Notes: generated from the sequence alone by a model not told the origin. A DNA stretch of 64,000 bases from Cryobacterium suzukii (GCF_004403185.1 NZ_SOHJ01000011.1:186001-250000), one strand, 5' to 3'. Shown: positions 16,703 through 26,607, numbered from the stretch's first letter. Translations and numbers: made by a program.

Positions 16703-17695
16703 GTGACGGAAACTTTCACGGTCGACGACTCCGTCGAGCTCGCCGTCGTCGAGCGCAGCGGCTTCGTCGAATCCCGGCACGCCGGTTCGGCAATCGTGCT
16801 TGGCACCAATGGTGAGGTGTTGCGGGCGCTCGGCGACGTTACCAGCGCCGTCTTTCCACGTTCGGCGATGAAACCGTTCCAGGCTGTTGCGGTCATGGCC
16901 AGTGGCGCTGCCCTGCGGGGAGCGGATGCCGCCATCGCCACCGCCAGTCACAGCGGTACTGCCGCCCACGTCGAGCTCGTTCGCGGGCTCCTCTCCCGGG
17001 CCGGGGTGCCAGAGACGGCGCTCGCCTGCCCGGCGGCCTGGCCGATCGACTCCGCCGCCCGCGACACCCTCGTGCGCCTCGGCGCCAGCAAGGCACCGAT
17101 TTATATGGAGTGCTCCGGCAAGCACGCGGCGATGCTCGTGGCGTGCCAGCAGAACGGCTGGGCCCTGGAGGGGTATCTGAACCCGGCGCATCCGTTACAA
17201 AAGCGCATTCTCGACGTGCTTGAACGCTTTACCGGCGAACGGCCGGTCGCGTCGGGCGTCGATGGGTGCGGCGCTCCGGTGCACGCGATCTCGCTTACCG
17301 GGCTGGCCCGCGGTATCGCCCGCATCAGTACGAGCAAGTCGAACTCACCCTTTGCGATCTACCGCGAGGCCGGTTTTCTGGCCGAAGCGGTGCGCGCAAA
17401 TGGCTGGGTTGTGGCCGGACCCGGCCACTCCGACAGCATCGTGATCGATCGACTTGGCCTGTTCATGAAGGGGGGCGCCGAGGGCATCATGGTAGCCGCT
17501 GCCGAGAACGGCACCACCGTGGCGCTGAAGATTCTCGATGGCAATCTGCGCGCCGCCGCGGCGGTCGCGCTGAGCCTGCTGGCCGACGCTGGGGCAATCG
17601 CGCGAACGGATGTCGCTGAGCTGCTGCCAGACCTCGGCCTCACCGTGACCGGCGGAGGCCTGCCGGTCGGAGAAATTCGCGCCAGCTACGTCTAG
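16703..17695 (+). CDS. L-asparaginase II family protein
   Basis: A 330-residue protein from GTG 16703, which is the first start after the gabT stop. It matches the asparaginase II family (not the classical AnsA/AnsB fold): an N-terminal VVERSGFVESRH segment, FPRSAMKPFQA, ATASHSGTAAHV, ECSGKHAAML and GVDGCGAPVH in that order. It would release ammonia from asparagine. It overlaps the lipid-kinase gene on the other strand by 4 nt at 17692-17695, so the two stop codons interlock and no terminator separates them. Confidence 0.85.
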   Translation: MTETFTVDDSVELAVVERSGFVESRHAGSAIVLGTNGEVLRALGDVTSAVFPRSAMKPFQAVAVMASGAALRGADAAIATASHSGTAAHVELVRGLLSRAGVPETALACPAAWPIDSAARDTLVRLGASKAPIYMECSGKHAAMLVACQQNGWALEGYLNPAHPLQKRILDVLERFTGERPVASGVDGCGAPVHAISLTGLARGIARISTSKSNSPFAIYREAGFLAEAVRANGWVVAGPGHSDSIVIDRLGLFMKGGAEGIMVAAAENGTTVALKILDGNLRAAAAVALSLLADAGAIARTDVAELLPDLGLTVTGGGLPVGEIRASYV

Positions 17696-18576
17696 CCGGT
17701 TCTGGGGGACGGCGCGATCACGTTGAGCGCGCCGGGCCTCACGCGTGCCCCGACCGGGAGCGGCCCGATACGGTCGCCGTCGGCGTAGGCCTCGACGGAC
17801 CCGGCCGCGTCGATCGCCACCGCCCGCCCCGTCTGCACCGTAACCTCCGGTAGTTGCAGGTGGGTTCCGCTGTAGACCCGGCGCAGCGCCTTCAGCAGCC
17901 GCAGCCGTCCGGCCGCGCTAAAGATGACAATGTCCAGCAGGCCGTCGTCGAGCTGCGCCGAGGGCGCCACGTGCATGCCAGAACCGTAGTAGCCCGAATT
18001 CGCCACGATCACGGTGTGTGCATCGATGCTCTGGGCCATGCCGTCGATCACAATGCGATAATCGGTCGCCCGGTGGGTAGCGATCGCCCAGACGGCGGCT
18101 ACGGGGTACTGCAGCCTGGTCGGCAATCGGTGAACCCGGTTGACGAGCGCTGACGTGAGCGAATCTATCCCGGCGTAGACGCTGCCCACCACGATCTGCC
18201 CCCTGACATCGATCACATCGACCGAACGCACCGATCCGGTCAGCAGCAGGTCGGCGACGGCAGCAAGGTCGTTCGGAATTCCCAGTTGCCGCGCAAAATC
18301 GTTGCCCCGACCCACCGGCACCAGGCCGAGGGTCGCGCCCGTCGCCACAACCGCGCCGGCCAGAGAACCGACCGTACCGTCCCCGCCGACGGCGACAACA
18401 ATGTTGCCACGCCCGGCGGCTTCGGTCGCAACCTGGCAGCCGTGATCCGCGCTCTGGGTGTGAGTCACCGTGACTCGAGCACCGGCGTCACGCAGGTGCT
18501 GCGCAACCTGGAGACCCCGACCGGTGGCCGCGCGCTGGCCGGCCGCCGGGTTGACCAGCAGGTCGAAGTTTCTCAT
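17692..18576 (-). CDS. Diacylglycerol/sphingosine-type lipid kinase
   Basis: A 294-residue member of the DAGK catalytic family. The N-terminus has the family-opening segment LLVNPAAG and the nucleotide-binding GGDGTVGSLAGAV near residue 85; PVGRGNDFARQLG follows. It phosphorylates a membrane lipid, probably diacylglycerol, returning it to phosphatidic acid. Length is standard for the YegS/DgkB group. It lies 9 nt after potC and so may be the last gene of the pot transcript, though no functional link is known. Confidence 0.85.
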   Translation of the reverse strand: MRNFDLLVNPAAGQRAATGRGLQVAQHLRDAGARVTVTHTQSADHGCQVATEAAGRGNIVVAVGGDGTVGSLAGAVVATGATLGLVPVGRGNDFARQLGIPNDLAAVADLLLTGSVRSVDVIDVRGQIVVGSVYAGIDSLTSALVNRVHRLPTRLQYPVAAVWAIATHRATDYRIVIDGMAQSIDAHTVIVANSGYYGSGMHVAPSAQLDDGLLDIVIFSAAGRLRLLKALRRVYSGTHLQLPEVTVQTGRAVAIDAAGSVEAYADGDRIGPLPVGARVRPGALNVIAPSPRTG

Positions 18577-18585
18577 TAGGGTTGA

Positions 18586-19392
18586 TCAGCTCAGCTTCAC
18601 CAGTCGCCGCGCTTTCGCTGCCCCGGAGACTTGCACCGTCACGACCACGACCAGCGCGAGGATGAACACGGCCGAGGCGAGCACGTTAGCTTCGGCCGGA
18701 ATGCCGCGCGCCGCCGAGATGTAGATGTACTTCGGAAAGGTCGTCACTGCCCCGGAGTTGAAGTTCGTGATGATGAAGTCGTCGAAGGACAACGCGAACG
18801 ACAGCAGCGCGGCCGCCAGGATGCCGGGTAGGAGCAACGGAAACGTGATGCGCGCGAACACCTGCCAGGCGGAACCATACAGGTCGCGGCCCGCTTCCTC
18901 CAGCGCCGGGTCGAGGCTCGCAACGCGCGCCTTCACCGTGACCACCACAAAGCTGATGCAAAACATGGTGTGCGCGAGAATAATCGTCAGCATGTCCTTT
19001 GGCACACCGAGGGACAGAAACTGGGCAGCCAGGCCGGCGCCGAGCACGACCTCCGGGGTGGCCATCGGCAGAAACAGCAACAGGCTGGTCTGTGACCGAA
19101 ACTTGAACCGGTAGCGCACGATGGCGATCGCGATCATGGTGCCGAGGGTGGTCGCTATGACCGTGGCCACGGCTCCGATGAACAGGCTGTTGCCAAAGGC
19201 CTGGCAGACGGCGCCGTTTTGTACGTTGCAGACATTGAGCCATTTGTCGAAGGTGAAACCGCGCCAGGTGATGTTCGATTTGAGAGAGTCGTTGAAGGAG
19301 TAGACGAAGGTGTAGCCGATGGGGATCATCAGGAACAGCAGTGCCAACCCGCTGTACACGGGCAGCAACCACTTACCGAGGGAGAGCTTCAC
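18586..19392 (-). CDS. potC: Spermidine/putrescine ABC transporter permease PotC
   Basis: A 268-residue permease with about six membrane segments. The ATPase-coupling (EAA) loop reads EEAGRDLYGSAWQVFARITF. It would form the membrane channel with PotB. Its start overlaps potB by 4 nt. In polyamine importers this second permease is the shorter one, as here. Substrate is deduced from operon order potD-potA-potB-potC and from polyamine-breakdown genes nearby. Confidence 0.88.
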   Translation of the reverse strand: MKLSLGKWLLPVYSGLALLFLMIPIGYTFVYSFNDSLKSNITWRGFTFDKWLNVCNVQNGAVCQAFGNSLFIGAVATVIATTLGTMIAIAIVRYRFKFRSQTSLLLFLPMATPEVVLGAGLAAQFLSLGVPKDMLTIILAHTMFCISFVVVTVKARVASLDPALEEAGRDLYGSAWQVFARITFPLLLPGILAAALLSFALSFDDFIITNFNSGAVTTFPKYIYISAARGIPAEANVLASAVFILALVVVVTVQVSGAAKARRLVKLS

Positions 19393-20306
19393 AGCAGTTC
19401 CTCCGTTCCGGATCGTTTGACGTAGATACTGACAATCACGAGGATCACGGTCATCAGAATGATGGACAGGGCCGCTGCCGTGGGATAGTTCTGCAGCACG
19501 AGAAAGTTCGCTTCGATCACGTTTCCCATCATCTGAGTGCCGGTACCACCGAGAAAGTCCCGGCTGGCGTTGATATAGTCACCGGCCGCCGGAATGAAGG
19601 TGAGCAGGGTTCCCGCCACGATGCCGGGCATAGACAGCGGAATGGTGACCTTACGGAACACCTGGAACGGGCTCGCATAGAGGTCATTGCCAGCCTCCAG
19701 GTAGCGCACGTCGAGCCGTTCGAGCGTCGTGTACAACGGCAGGGTCATAAACGGTATGAAGTTGTAGGTCAGGCCAAAGATCACCGAGAAGGCGGTGCCG
19801 GTCACGTGGGCTTCCGGCCCCAGCAGGGACAGCGCTTTAAGCGACTGCACGACGAAGGACTCGTCGGAGAACAGCTGCTTCCAGGCCAGGGTGCGCAGCA
19901 GAAAGCTAATGAAGAACGGCGCGATCACGAGCACGAGCATGAGGCTCTGCAGCAGCGGCCACCTGCGAGCCTTCACACCGATGAAGTAGGCAAGCGGGTA
20001 GCTGATCAGCAATGCGAAAAACGTCGCGGCCAACGCGTAGCTGAATGACCGCACGATGTGCGGCCAGTAGGTCGTGACGACCTCGACGTAGTTCTGCCAG
20101 CGAAAGGCGTAGTCGTACTGGCCAATGTCGCCGAACTCTCGCGGTGCCTGGAACGACGTCAGCAGCAGCGACACGAGCGGCGTGAGAAAGAAGAGCACCA
20201 GATAGAGGATGCCCGGCAACAGCAGAAACAGCGCCACCGGGCTCCGACGCCGGGCGACCGGGTCGGTCGACGGCGCTGTGGTAGTCGAGAATGCGGCGAA
20301 GGCCAT
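19389..20306 (-). CDS. potB: Spermidine/putrescine ABC transporter permease PotB
   Basis: A 305-residue permease with about six membrane segments. The coupling loop is EAGNDLYASPFQVFRKVTIP. The N-terminal about 20 residues before the first segment are Ser/Thr/Pro-rich and cytoplasmic. It lies 2 nt after potA and overlaps potC by 4 nt. Confidence 0.88.
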   Translation of the reverse strand: MAFAAFSTTTAPSTDPVARRRSPVALFLLLPGILYLVLFFLTPLVSLLLTSFQAPREFGDIGQYDYAFRWQNYVEVVTTYWPHIVRSFSYALAATFFALLISYPLAYFIGVKARRWPLLQSLMLVLVIAPFFISFLLRTLAWKQLFSDESFVVQSLKALSLLGPEAHVTGTAFSVIFGLTYNFIPFMTLPLYTTLERLDVRYLEAGNDLYASPFQVFRKVTIPLSMPGIVAGTLLTFIPAAGDYINASRDFLGGTGTQMMGNVIEANFLVLQNYPTAAALSIILMTVILVIVSIYVKRSGTEELL

Positions 20307-20308
20307 CG

Positions 20309-21508
20309 CTAGGCCCCCTCAAGCTCCGTGATCAGCGAGGACCGGCGCTGCCGGGCGATGGTCTTGGTATCGAGATCGGCTTCGAACCGCGGCGCATCGG
20401 CCGGATCGTCATCAAGCCCGAAGCCATGGTCGACATTCCAGCTGAGCCAGACCTGGGCTCCGACGTGCGCGGCCGGCCCGAAAGCCATGTTTTGGGCGAA
20501 CACGACCAGGGTGCCCACTCCGGGCACGGCCACAAGGTACTGCGTGCTGACCCCGCTGAACGACACGTCGATGACCCTGCCCGGGCCTACCACGTTGCGG
20601 CCGGCATCGTGGATCGGCGCCTGGGCGTGCAGAGTGAGCTTTTCGGGACGCACGCCGATCGTGACCTCGCCCGAAACCCGGTGCGCACGCCCCAGGGGCA
20701 CCACGATCTTCTGACCGGAGACTTCGACCGCTATGGCAGTGCTCGTGGTGGACACGACCGGGCCCGTGAACAGATTGGACTGGCCGAGAAAGTTCGCGAC
20801 GAAGGCGGTCTTGGGCAGTTCGTAGAGCTGCTGCGGCTCCCCCATCTGCTCGATGCGGCCCTTGTTCATGACCGCGACGGTGTCGGCCATGGTCATGGCC
20901 TCTTCCTGGTCGTGGGTCACGTGCAGAAAGGTGAGGCCGACTTCTTCCTGGATGGTTTTCAACTCGAGCTGCATCTGACGCCGCAGCTTGAGGTCGAGAG
21001 CCCCGAGCGGCTCGTCGAGCAGCAGCAGCGCCGGCCGGTTGACGATGGCGCGAGCGAGGGCAACGCGTTGCTGCTGGCCGCCGGAAAGCTGCTGCGGTTT
21101 TCGGTGGGCGAGGTGGTCGAGTTCCACCAGAAGCAGGGCCTCGTGCGCTTTGGCGACCGGATCGCCGATCTTGCGTCGCCGCAGCCCGAACGCGACGTTT
21201 TCTAGAACGGTCATGTGGGGAAAGAGAGCGTAGCTCTGGAACACCGTGTTGACCGGGCGCTGGAAGGATTTCTGATTCGTCACATCCGCTCCCCCGATCA
21301 GGATGCGCCCGCTCGTGGGTTCCTCCAGCCCGGCGACCAGCCGCAGCGTCGTCGTCTTGCCGCAGCCAGAGGGGCCGAGCAGCGCGAAGAACGACCCTGC
21401 CGGAATGGTGAGGTTGAGATTTTCAATGGCGGTGAACCCGGGGAAACGTTTCTCGATGCCGACCAGCTCCAGGTCAGCTCCACGATCAGCGAACGCACCG
21501 ACGGTCAT
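20309..21508 (-). CDS. potA: Spermidine/putrescine ABC transporter ATPase PotA
   Basis: A 399-residue ATPase: Walker A GPSGCGKTTTLR at about residues 44-55, signature LSGGQQQRVALARA, Walker B LLLLDEPLGALD, and a C-terminal TOBE regulatory domain (IGVRPEKL region) that explains the length. It drives uptake through PotB/PotC. The ATG at 21508 shares one nt with the potD stop (TAATG), so translation is coupled. Confidence 0.92.
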   Translation of the reverse strand: MTVGAFADRGADLELVGIEKRFPGFTAIENLNLTIPAGSFFALLGPSGCGKTTTLRLVAGLEEPTSGRILIGGADVTNQKSFQRPVNTVFQSYALFPHMTVLENVAFGLRRRKIGDPVAKAHEALLLVELDHLAHRKPQQLSGGQQQRVALARAIVNRPALLLLDEPLGALDLKLRRQMQLELKTIQEEVGLTFLHVTHDQEEAMTMADTVAVMNKGRIEQMGEPQQLYELPKTAFVANFLGQSNLFTGPVVSTTSTAIAVEVSGQKIVVPLGRAHRVSGEVTIGVRPEKLTLHAQAPIHDAGRNVVGPGRVIDVSFSGVSTQYLVAVPGVGTLVVFAQNMAFGPAAHVGAQVWLSWNVDHGFGLDDDPADAPRFEADLDTKTIARQRRSSLITELEGA

Positions 21509-22725
21509 TAGGCTGCACCCAGCAGGATCGCCTGGAATTGGGCATTGAAGGTCTGTTCCTCGGTGCCGTCGAGCCCCCGAAAGACATAGGCGTTGGCGAG
21601 GGTGGCGTCGTCGGGAAAGATCAGCTGATCTTCGGCCAGCGTCGGGTCGATGGCCATCATGGCTTCCTTGGCGCCAGCCACCGGGGTGATGTAGTTGACG
21701 TACGCGGCAACCTCAGCAGCGACGGCCGGGTCGTAGTAGTAGTTGATGAGTTCTTCGACATTCTTCTTGCCGGGCGACCCGATCGGCACCACGAAGTTGT
21801 CGTTCCAGAGGGTGCCGCCCTTTTCGGGAACGACGAAGCCCCACTTGTCGCCGTTTTCGGCGTTGAGCTGCACGATGTCGCCTGACCAGACGATCGCGGC
21901 CAGAGTGTCTTCGTTCGCGAGGTCCTCCTTATAGGAGTTGCCCTTGATGTTGCGAATCTGGCCGTCGGAGACCTGCTTCTTGAACTCGTCGATAGCGGCA
22001 GTGAATTCTTCCTCGCCCCACGTGCCGGAGATGTCGACGCCCTGGTCGAGCATGATCAGGCCCATTGTGTCTCGCATTTCGGAGAGCACCCCGACGCGGC
22101 CTTTGAGATCAGGGGCCCAGAGGTCTTCAACCGATTTGAGACCTTGCGGATACTTTTCCTTGTTCCAGGCCAGGCCGGCGAACCCACCCTGCCAGGGAAC
22201 ACTCATAGCCCGACCCGGATCGAAGTCGACGTCCTGCAGCGACGGCAGCAGATTGGCGAGGTTGGGAATGTTGGCATGGTCGAGTTCCTGGGTGTAACCG
22301 AATCTGATCATGCGGCTCACCATCCAGTCGGTCAGGCACGCGACATCTGCGCCGATGTCCTGGCCGAGGGCGAGCTGATCCTTCACCTTGCCGTAGTAGG
22401 AGTTGTTGTCGTCGACTGCTTCGGTGTACTTGACCGAGATGCCCGTCTGCGCCATGAAGGCGTCGAGGGTGGGGTAATTCCCGGCGTCATCGACGTCAAT
22501 GTAGAGCGCCCAGTTGTCCCAGCGGATGGTCTTGTCGGTGGCCGAGGTGTCTGCGGCAGCGGTAGGTTTGGCCGCCGCTCCGGACGAGCACGCGGCGAGC
22601 GCGAGTGCCGTAGCACCAGCACCGGCACCGGCCAGCAGTGTGCGACGGCCCAGCTGCGCGCTCTGCGCCTGGCGAATAAGCTGGCGGATCATGGGATCGG
22701 CGGGCAACGGCTTGGACTTCATCAT
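21508..22725 (-). CDS. potD: Polyamine ABC transporter substrate-binding protein PotD
   Basis: The start is one of two adjacent ATGs (22725 or 22722) placed 4 or 7 nt after AGGAG; about 405 residues. The N-terminus has a twin-arginine-like signal (LGRRTLLAG) followed by a lipobox ALAAC, so it is probably a Tat-exported lipoprotein. The mature part is a type-II binding protein with the PotD-type segment SGKIRWDNWALYI-like opening (here TIRWDNWALYI) and a C-terminal NYYYDP. It captures putrescine or spermidine outside the cell and is the first gene of the pot operon. Confidence 0.88.
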   Translation of the reverse strand: MMKSKPLPADPMIRQLIRQAQSAQLGRRTLLAGAGAGATALALAACSSGAAAKPTAAADTSATDKTIRWDNWALYIDVDDAGNYPTLDAFMAQTGISVKYTEAVDDNNSYYGKVKDQLALGQDIGADVACLTDWMVSRMIRFGYTQELDHANIPNLANLLPSLQDVDFDPGRAMSVPWQGGFAGLAWNKEKYPQGLKSVEDLWAPDLKGRVGVLSEMRDTMGLIMLDQGVDISGTWGEEEFTAAIDEFKKQVSDGQIRNIKGNSYKEDLANEDTLAAIVWSGDIVQLNAENGDKWGFVVPEKGGTLWNDNFVVPIGSPGKKNVEELINYYYDPAVAAEVAAYVNYITPVAGAKEAMMAIDPTLAEDQLIFPDDATLANAYVFRGLDGTEEQTFNAQFQAILLGAA

Positions 22726-22900
22726 CGTTCTCCTAGCATTCTGGGCACGCACACGGTCGGCACTCGCTGCGTTGCGAGTTGGTCGATAATTGCACATATC
22801 GGTGGTAGAAGCACCTAAAAGAGGTCAAAACATTGATCTTGCAATCGTTCTGTCACGAAATCAGCACAAACTTGCACCATTCGCCCGTGAAATCGTCGGT

Positions 22901-22923
22901 GCGCCACGCTCGGGAGGTGGCGC
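22901..22923. terminator. Stem-loop downstream of the FtsK/EssC-like gene
   Basis: A perfect 7-bp stem GCGCCAC/GTGGCGC with a 9-nt loop lies 41 nt past the stop at 22964 on the minus strand. There is no U-tract, so termination is only a possibility. The rest of the 238-bp gap before potD shows no gene; an ATTG-N6-CAAT inverted repeat at about 22832-22845 may be an operator. Confidence 0.35.
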
Positions 22924-22963
22924 TGCACAGATTGCTGCACTAGCCGTTGGCCGAGGTTCTGAG

Positions 22964-25900
22964 CTAGTCCGGCAACATCGCTCTGGTGACATCTCCGTCG
23001 GGGTGCAAAACCCAGACCCGTCCACGTCCGGGTGCCAGCGGAGGCGGCAGCTCCCGGCGATGACTAACCAGCCGAAAGTCCGACAGGCTGCAGCGGTCGA
23101 ACACCAGGCTGGCCGCTCGATCGCTTGAAGTCGAACCACGAAGCCGTGCCAGCAACGTCCAGTGCACCTGCCAGGATTCGGCGTCACCGACGACAATCAG
23201 TTGACCGGCAGCATCCGCTTGGCCCACAGCGCCTGCTTCCAGCAGAGCGGATGCCGCCGGTGCGCTGGTTCCGGCAAGTTCCAGCACCGGGACACCCAGG
23301 ACATTGCGCAGGCGGGTGGCCGTGCTCGTCGGCGACGATGACACGATCAGAAGCGTACCGCCAGCTGGTAGCGCATCGGGCACCACGACAGCAGGCATGA
23401 CCAGGCCCGGAGTCGGCGCCAGCAGCTGCACGCGCAGGGTGCGCCACACTCCCCCACCCGGCGGCAGCGACGCGGTATAACCGGCCGATTGTCCCCCGGC
23501 CGCGAGGTGGTCCTGCACGCTCGGCAGTTTCAGCAGCAGGGTGCTCTGGCACAGTGCTGCCAGCCCGGGAACCACGCTCGTGTGCCGTTGCACGGCGACG
23601 ACGACACGCACACCGGCGGCCGCTCCGTCCCGCAGCAGACCGACGAGCAGATCAACGGCTGCCAGCCGGTGGTCGGGCTGCCAGCGGGCGCAGACGGAAT
23701 CAAAATCGTCGAACAATATCAACCGAGGCGCCGCCGAAGTCTGTTGCCCGGTTTCCACGCGGGCGCTCAGAGTCGTCAGCGCATCCCAAACAGACTCCAC
23801 GTCGGCCGTGACCAGCTGGGTCTCGACCCGATGTTCGGCCACCCGGGTGAGCGTGTGCAGCAGGGCTGATTTACCCGAACCCGCCCCGCCGACCACCAAC
23901 AGGTGCCCATCGCGGTCGGGGTCGTAGGCGAACACACAATACCGCTGGCGCTCGGGTTCGTCGAGCAACCCGAGCGGATACCCCGTCGCCGACGATTCCC
24001 CCACGGTCGCCGCCTCCAGATCGAGCTCGGTCACAATCGGCGGCAGCGCATCGAGCCATGGACGTCTGGGAACGTATCCGGATGACGTTGACAGTAGCGC
24101 CGTAGCGATGCTCGCAATGTCGAGTTCTCCGGTCGTTGCGACCTGGCAGAGCACCGGTTCTCCGGCTTCCGTGGCGACCAAACACCGGCCGGGCTCATTC
24201 GGTGCCAACCCGGCCGCAGCATCCGTGCCGATCACGGCCTGGCTGTCGGCCCGGTTGTTCACCCGCAGCGACAGGCGCAGACTGCAGTTAGCCAGCAGCG
24301 CGTCGCGCACGACCCCGGCCGGCCGTTGGGTACACAGAATCAGGTGTACTCCGAGCGACCGTCCCCTGGCGGCAATGTCCACAAAGAGGGCGTGTAGCTC
24401 GGGAAACAGCGCGAGCATGGTCGCGAATTCATCGATGACGATGACCAACCGGGGAAGCGGATGCTCCAGGCGCGCGTCGGTCACGTCCCGCGCCCCTGCC
24501 GCACTCAGCATGCGCTCCCGGTAACGCAGTTCGGCACCCAGACTGACGAGAGCCCGAGTAGCTGCGTTCGAGTCGAGGTCGGTAATGAGTCCGACGCAGT
24601 GCGGCAGTCGAGCAAGCGGTTGAAAGGCCGCGCCGCCCTTGAAATCGACCAGGAGAAAGTTCACCTGCCGCGGCGAATACGTCGCGGCCAGCGCGGCAAC
24701 CCAGGTGGTCAAAAGCTCGCTCTTGCCGCTGCCGGTAGTTCCACCGACCACGGCGTGAGGTCCGGACTGCACCAGGTCAAGGCACACCGGCCCGTCTCGG
24801 CCCACTCCGATCGGGCAGGCGAGGCTCGGCGGGGCCATTGACCGGTCCATCGTCGCAGCATCGGTGACGTGGTCGAGCAGTTGCATGACCGGGACCATGG
24901 CCGGGATCGCTCCCATCGTGCTCACGAGGCCTGCGGACTTGGCCTGCTCGTCGAGTGCCACCGCAAAATTGACGGCTTCGGCTCTGGCGAGAAGCTCCGG
25001 ACAGAAATCCAGAGGGGGCGCCCGATTCGGCGAGCGAATAATCTGTGCCCGTGCTGGGCCATTCACACGCACGACCGTTCCGCAGCCCGGCGGCAAGTCT
25101 TCGAGCCGCATCGCCAGGGCGAGCAACAGCCGCCCGCTTTCTGGTTCCCCACGGCGCGGATCGGTGGTGCTGATGGCGTTGGTCGTCGTCGTGGTTCGCA
25201 GCTGGAGTGTAACCCGGCGCGGCGGTGGCGCCGCGTGCGGCAGCTCTGCCACCCAGTCCCAGTCGGTGGACTCGGCATCGCTGGGGGCGGCGACACCCAA
25301 GTCGGTCGGCGGCACCGCGAAAGCGACCTGCACGACAACGGCGCGGCCGAGGGCTGCCGCGAGCGGCACCGGCCCGACGATACCAAGCCCCTGGGCCAGG
25401 TCGACGACGATGGGGGCGCCGGTGACTGTTGCTGCCCACTCCCGCAGTTGCCGGTTATCGTTCGGGGCGCTCCCTCCGCCGAGTCGGATGCCGCTCGGGG
25501 CCGGGCCGACGCCCAGCGAGACGAGCGTGCCATCCGTTTGTCGCCAACGCGCGGCCGCCGCACGCCCGAGCACAATGTTTCTCGCCGAAGGCGTATGCCG
25601 CCAGGCTTCATCGCGCCAGCGGGTGTGACGTTCGGTGATCATCAAACGCAGCACCGCCACGGCGTCGCCGTGCGAGGCCGTCTCAGCTCGGCGGCGTTTA
25701 CGGCCCGTACGTTTCGAGTCGAACATGCTGGCCACCGCGATGATCGGGCTGAGAACGGCGAAAATCAGCGCGAAGGCCGAGCCGGTGATCATCCAGATCA
25801 TTCCAGCAGCGACCAGGGGCGCCACCGTGGCAAGCAGGGGAAACCCCGCGGGCGGCGCAGCGGCCGGCGCGGGCGGCAGCGCGAGGGTTTCATCGACGGC

Positions 25901-25966
25901 GGACACCCCACCAGCAGACCCGATTATCGGTCGAGAAACAGCCGCGACCTGATTATCGGTGCACAA
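22964..25966 (-). CDS. FtsK/SpoIIIE-type membrane ATPase, EssC/EccC-like
   Basis: About 1000 residues. Two membrane segments near residues 45-85 are followed by a basic stretch (DSKRTGRKRRR), then three ATPase modules. Module 1 has Walker A GTTGSGKSELL (about 405-416) and Walker B VIVIDEFA (about 505). Module 2 has GGAGSGKSALL (about 691) and LILFDDFDS (about 749). Module 3 seems degenerate (no intact P-loop). This layout is that of type VII secretion ATPases rather than DNA-pumping FtsK, which has four membrane segments and a gamma domain. The start at 25966 is TTG without a ribosome site; GTG 25906 is an alternative. No WXG100 gene is near. Confidence 0.8.
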   Translation of the reverse strand: MCTDNQVAAVSRPIIGSAGGVSAVDETLALPPAPAAAPPAGFPLLATVAPLVAAGMIWMITGSAFALIFAVLSPIIAVASMFDSKRTGRKRRRAETASHGDAVAVLRLMITERHTRWRDEAWRHTPSARNIVLGRAAAARWRQTDGTLVSLGVGPAPSGIRLGGGSAPNDNRQLREWAATVTGAPIVVDLAQGLGIVGPVPLAAALGRAVVVQVAFAVPPTDLGVAAPSDAESTDWDWVAELPHAAPPPRRVTLQLRTTTTTNAISTTDPRRGEPESGRLLLALAMRLEDLPPGCGTVVRVNGPARAQIIRSPNRAPPLDFCPELLARAEAVNFAVALDEQAKSAGLVSTMGAIPAMVPVMQLLDHVTDAATMDRSMAPPSLACPIGVGRDGPVCLDLVQSGPHAVVGGTTGSGKSELLTTWVAALAATYSPRQVNFLLVDFKGGAAFQPLARLPHCVGLITDLDSNAATRALVSLGAELRYRERMLSAAGARDVTDARLEHPLPRLVIVIDEFATMLALFPELHALFVDIAARGRSLGVHLILCTQRPAGVVRDALLANCSLRLSLRVNNRADSQAVIGTDAAAGLAPNEPGRCLVATEAGEPVLCQVATTGELDIASIATALLSTSSGYVPRRPWLDALPPIVTELDLEAATVGESSATGYPLGLLDEPERQRYCVFAYDPDRDGHLLVVGGAGSGKSALLHTLTRVAEHRVETQLVTADVESVWDALTTLSARVETGQQTSAAPRLILFDDFDSVCARWQPDHRLAAVDLLVGLLRDGAAAGVRVVVAVQRHTSVVPGLAALCQSTLLLKLPSVQDHLAAGGQSAGYTASLPPGGGVWRTLRVQLLAPTPGLVMPAVVVPDALPAGGTLLIVSSSPTSTATRLRNVLGVPVLELAGTSAPAASALLEAGAVGQADAAGQLIVVGDAESWQVHWTLLARLRGSTSSDRAASLVFDRCSLSDFRLVSHRRELPPPLAPGRGRVWVLHPDGDVTRAMLPD

Positions 25967-25998
25967 CCGGCGTTCTGGTCAGCGGTGGAGGAGGTATC

Positions 25999-26595
25999 TC
26001 AGGCGACACTGAACGAGTGGTCAGCGATTTCGACCCGGGTATCACGCGGCAGAACGTACCGTCGGCCCGGTTCGAGTGCCTCGGCCGTTTCGCCCGGACG
26101 GCGAATCACGGTGCCGTTGCCCGAGACCCGGTCGCTGACCCAGAAATCGCCGTCGTGCTGGCCGAACTCAAGGTGAGTCTTGGAGACCGAGCGGTCGGCA
26201 TCCGCTACCCGAATGAGGTCGTCGAAAGTCTCGTCGGGTTGGGCCAGGGGTTTGCGGCCGATCAGGCCGGAGCCCTGCACGGACGCCACCTGACCGGTGC
26301 TGAAGGTCAACACGAAGGTCACCCGGGTCGGCAGCGCGGCGGCGGAGACTGCGGGCGGTGCTGCGCCTGGTGCGGCTGTCACCACGGCGGTGGCCCGCAC
26401 GGGCGCCGGAACCTCCGCGGGAATCGGTACGGAGATGACGACGGTGGTGCGCGGCAGGCGCGCAATGATCGTCGTGTCGTTGGGGCGAGGGTCCGGGCGC
26501 TTGCGCGACTCCACGGTAGCGGTACGGGAGCTGCCGCATTCGCCGCAGAACATGGCCAAGACCGGCAACCAGGCCCCGCAAATCTGACACGTCAC
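25999..26595 (-). CDS. Zinc-ribbon FHA-domain protein
   Basis: A 198-residue protein. Cys3, Cys6, Cys17 and Cys20 form a zinc ribbon at the N-terminus; a Pro/Ala/Val-rich linker covers about 35-90; an FHA domain fills about 95-198 with the phospho-Thr-binding segments IGRKP, SVSKTHLEF and GNGT. It would bind a phosphothreonine peptide. It precedes the EssC-like ATPase by 33 nt in the same direction; in EssC proteins of Firmicutes FHA domains are fused to the ATPase N-terminus, so this looks like the same module as a separate protein. The start is GTG. Confidence 0.85.
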   Translation of the reverse strand: MTCQICGAWLPVLAMFCGECGSSRTATVESRKRPDPRPNDTTIIARLPRTTVVISVPIPAEVPAPVRATAVVTAAPGAAPPAVSAAALPTRVTFVLTFSTGQVASVQGSGLIGRKPLAQPDETFDDLIRVADADRSVSKTHLEFGQHDGDFWVSDRVSGNGTVIRRPGETAEALEPGRRYVLPRDTRVEIADHSFSVA

Positions 26596-26607
26596 GATCG
26601 GCCTGGC

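Noticed and set aside
15046-16941. A 631-codon open frame antisense to the second gabT and its neighbours
   Set aside because: It overlaps well-supported genes on both strands and has no recognisable domain; long antisense frames are expected with strong G/C third-position bias.
22790-23128. A 112-codon plus-strand frame at the potD/EssC-like gap
   Set aside because: Its larger part lies inside the ATPase gene, it has no ribosome site and shows no family features.
22964-25966. Classical FtsK DNA translocase
   Set aside because: Only two membrane segments, three ATPase modules and no C-terminal winged-helix gamma domain are visible, which fits type VII ATPases better.
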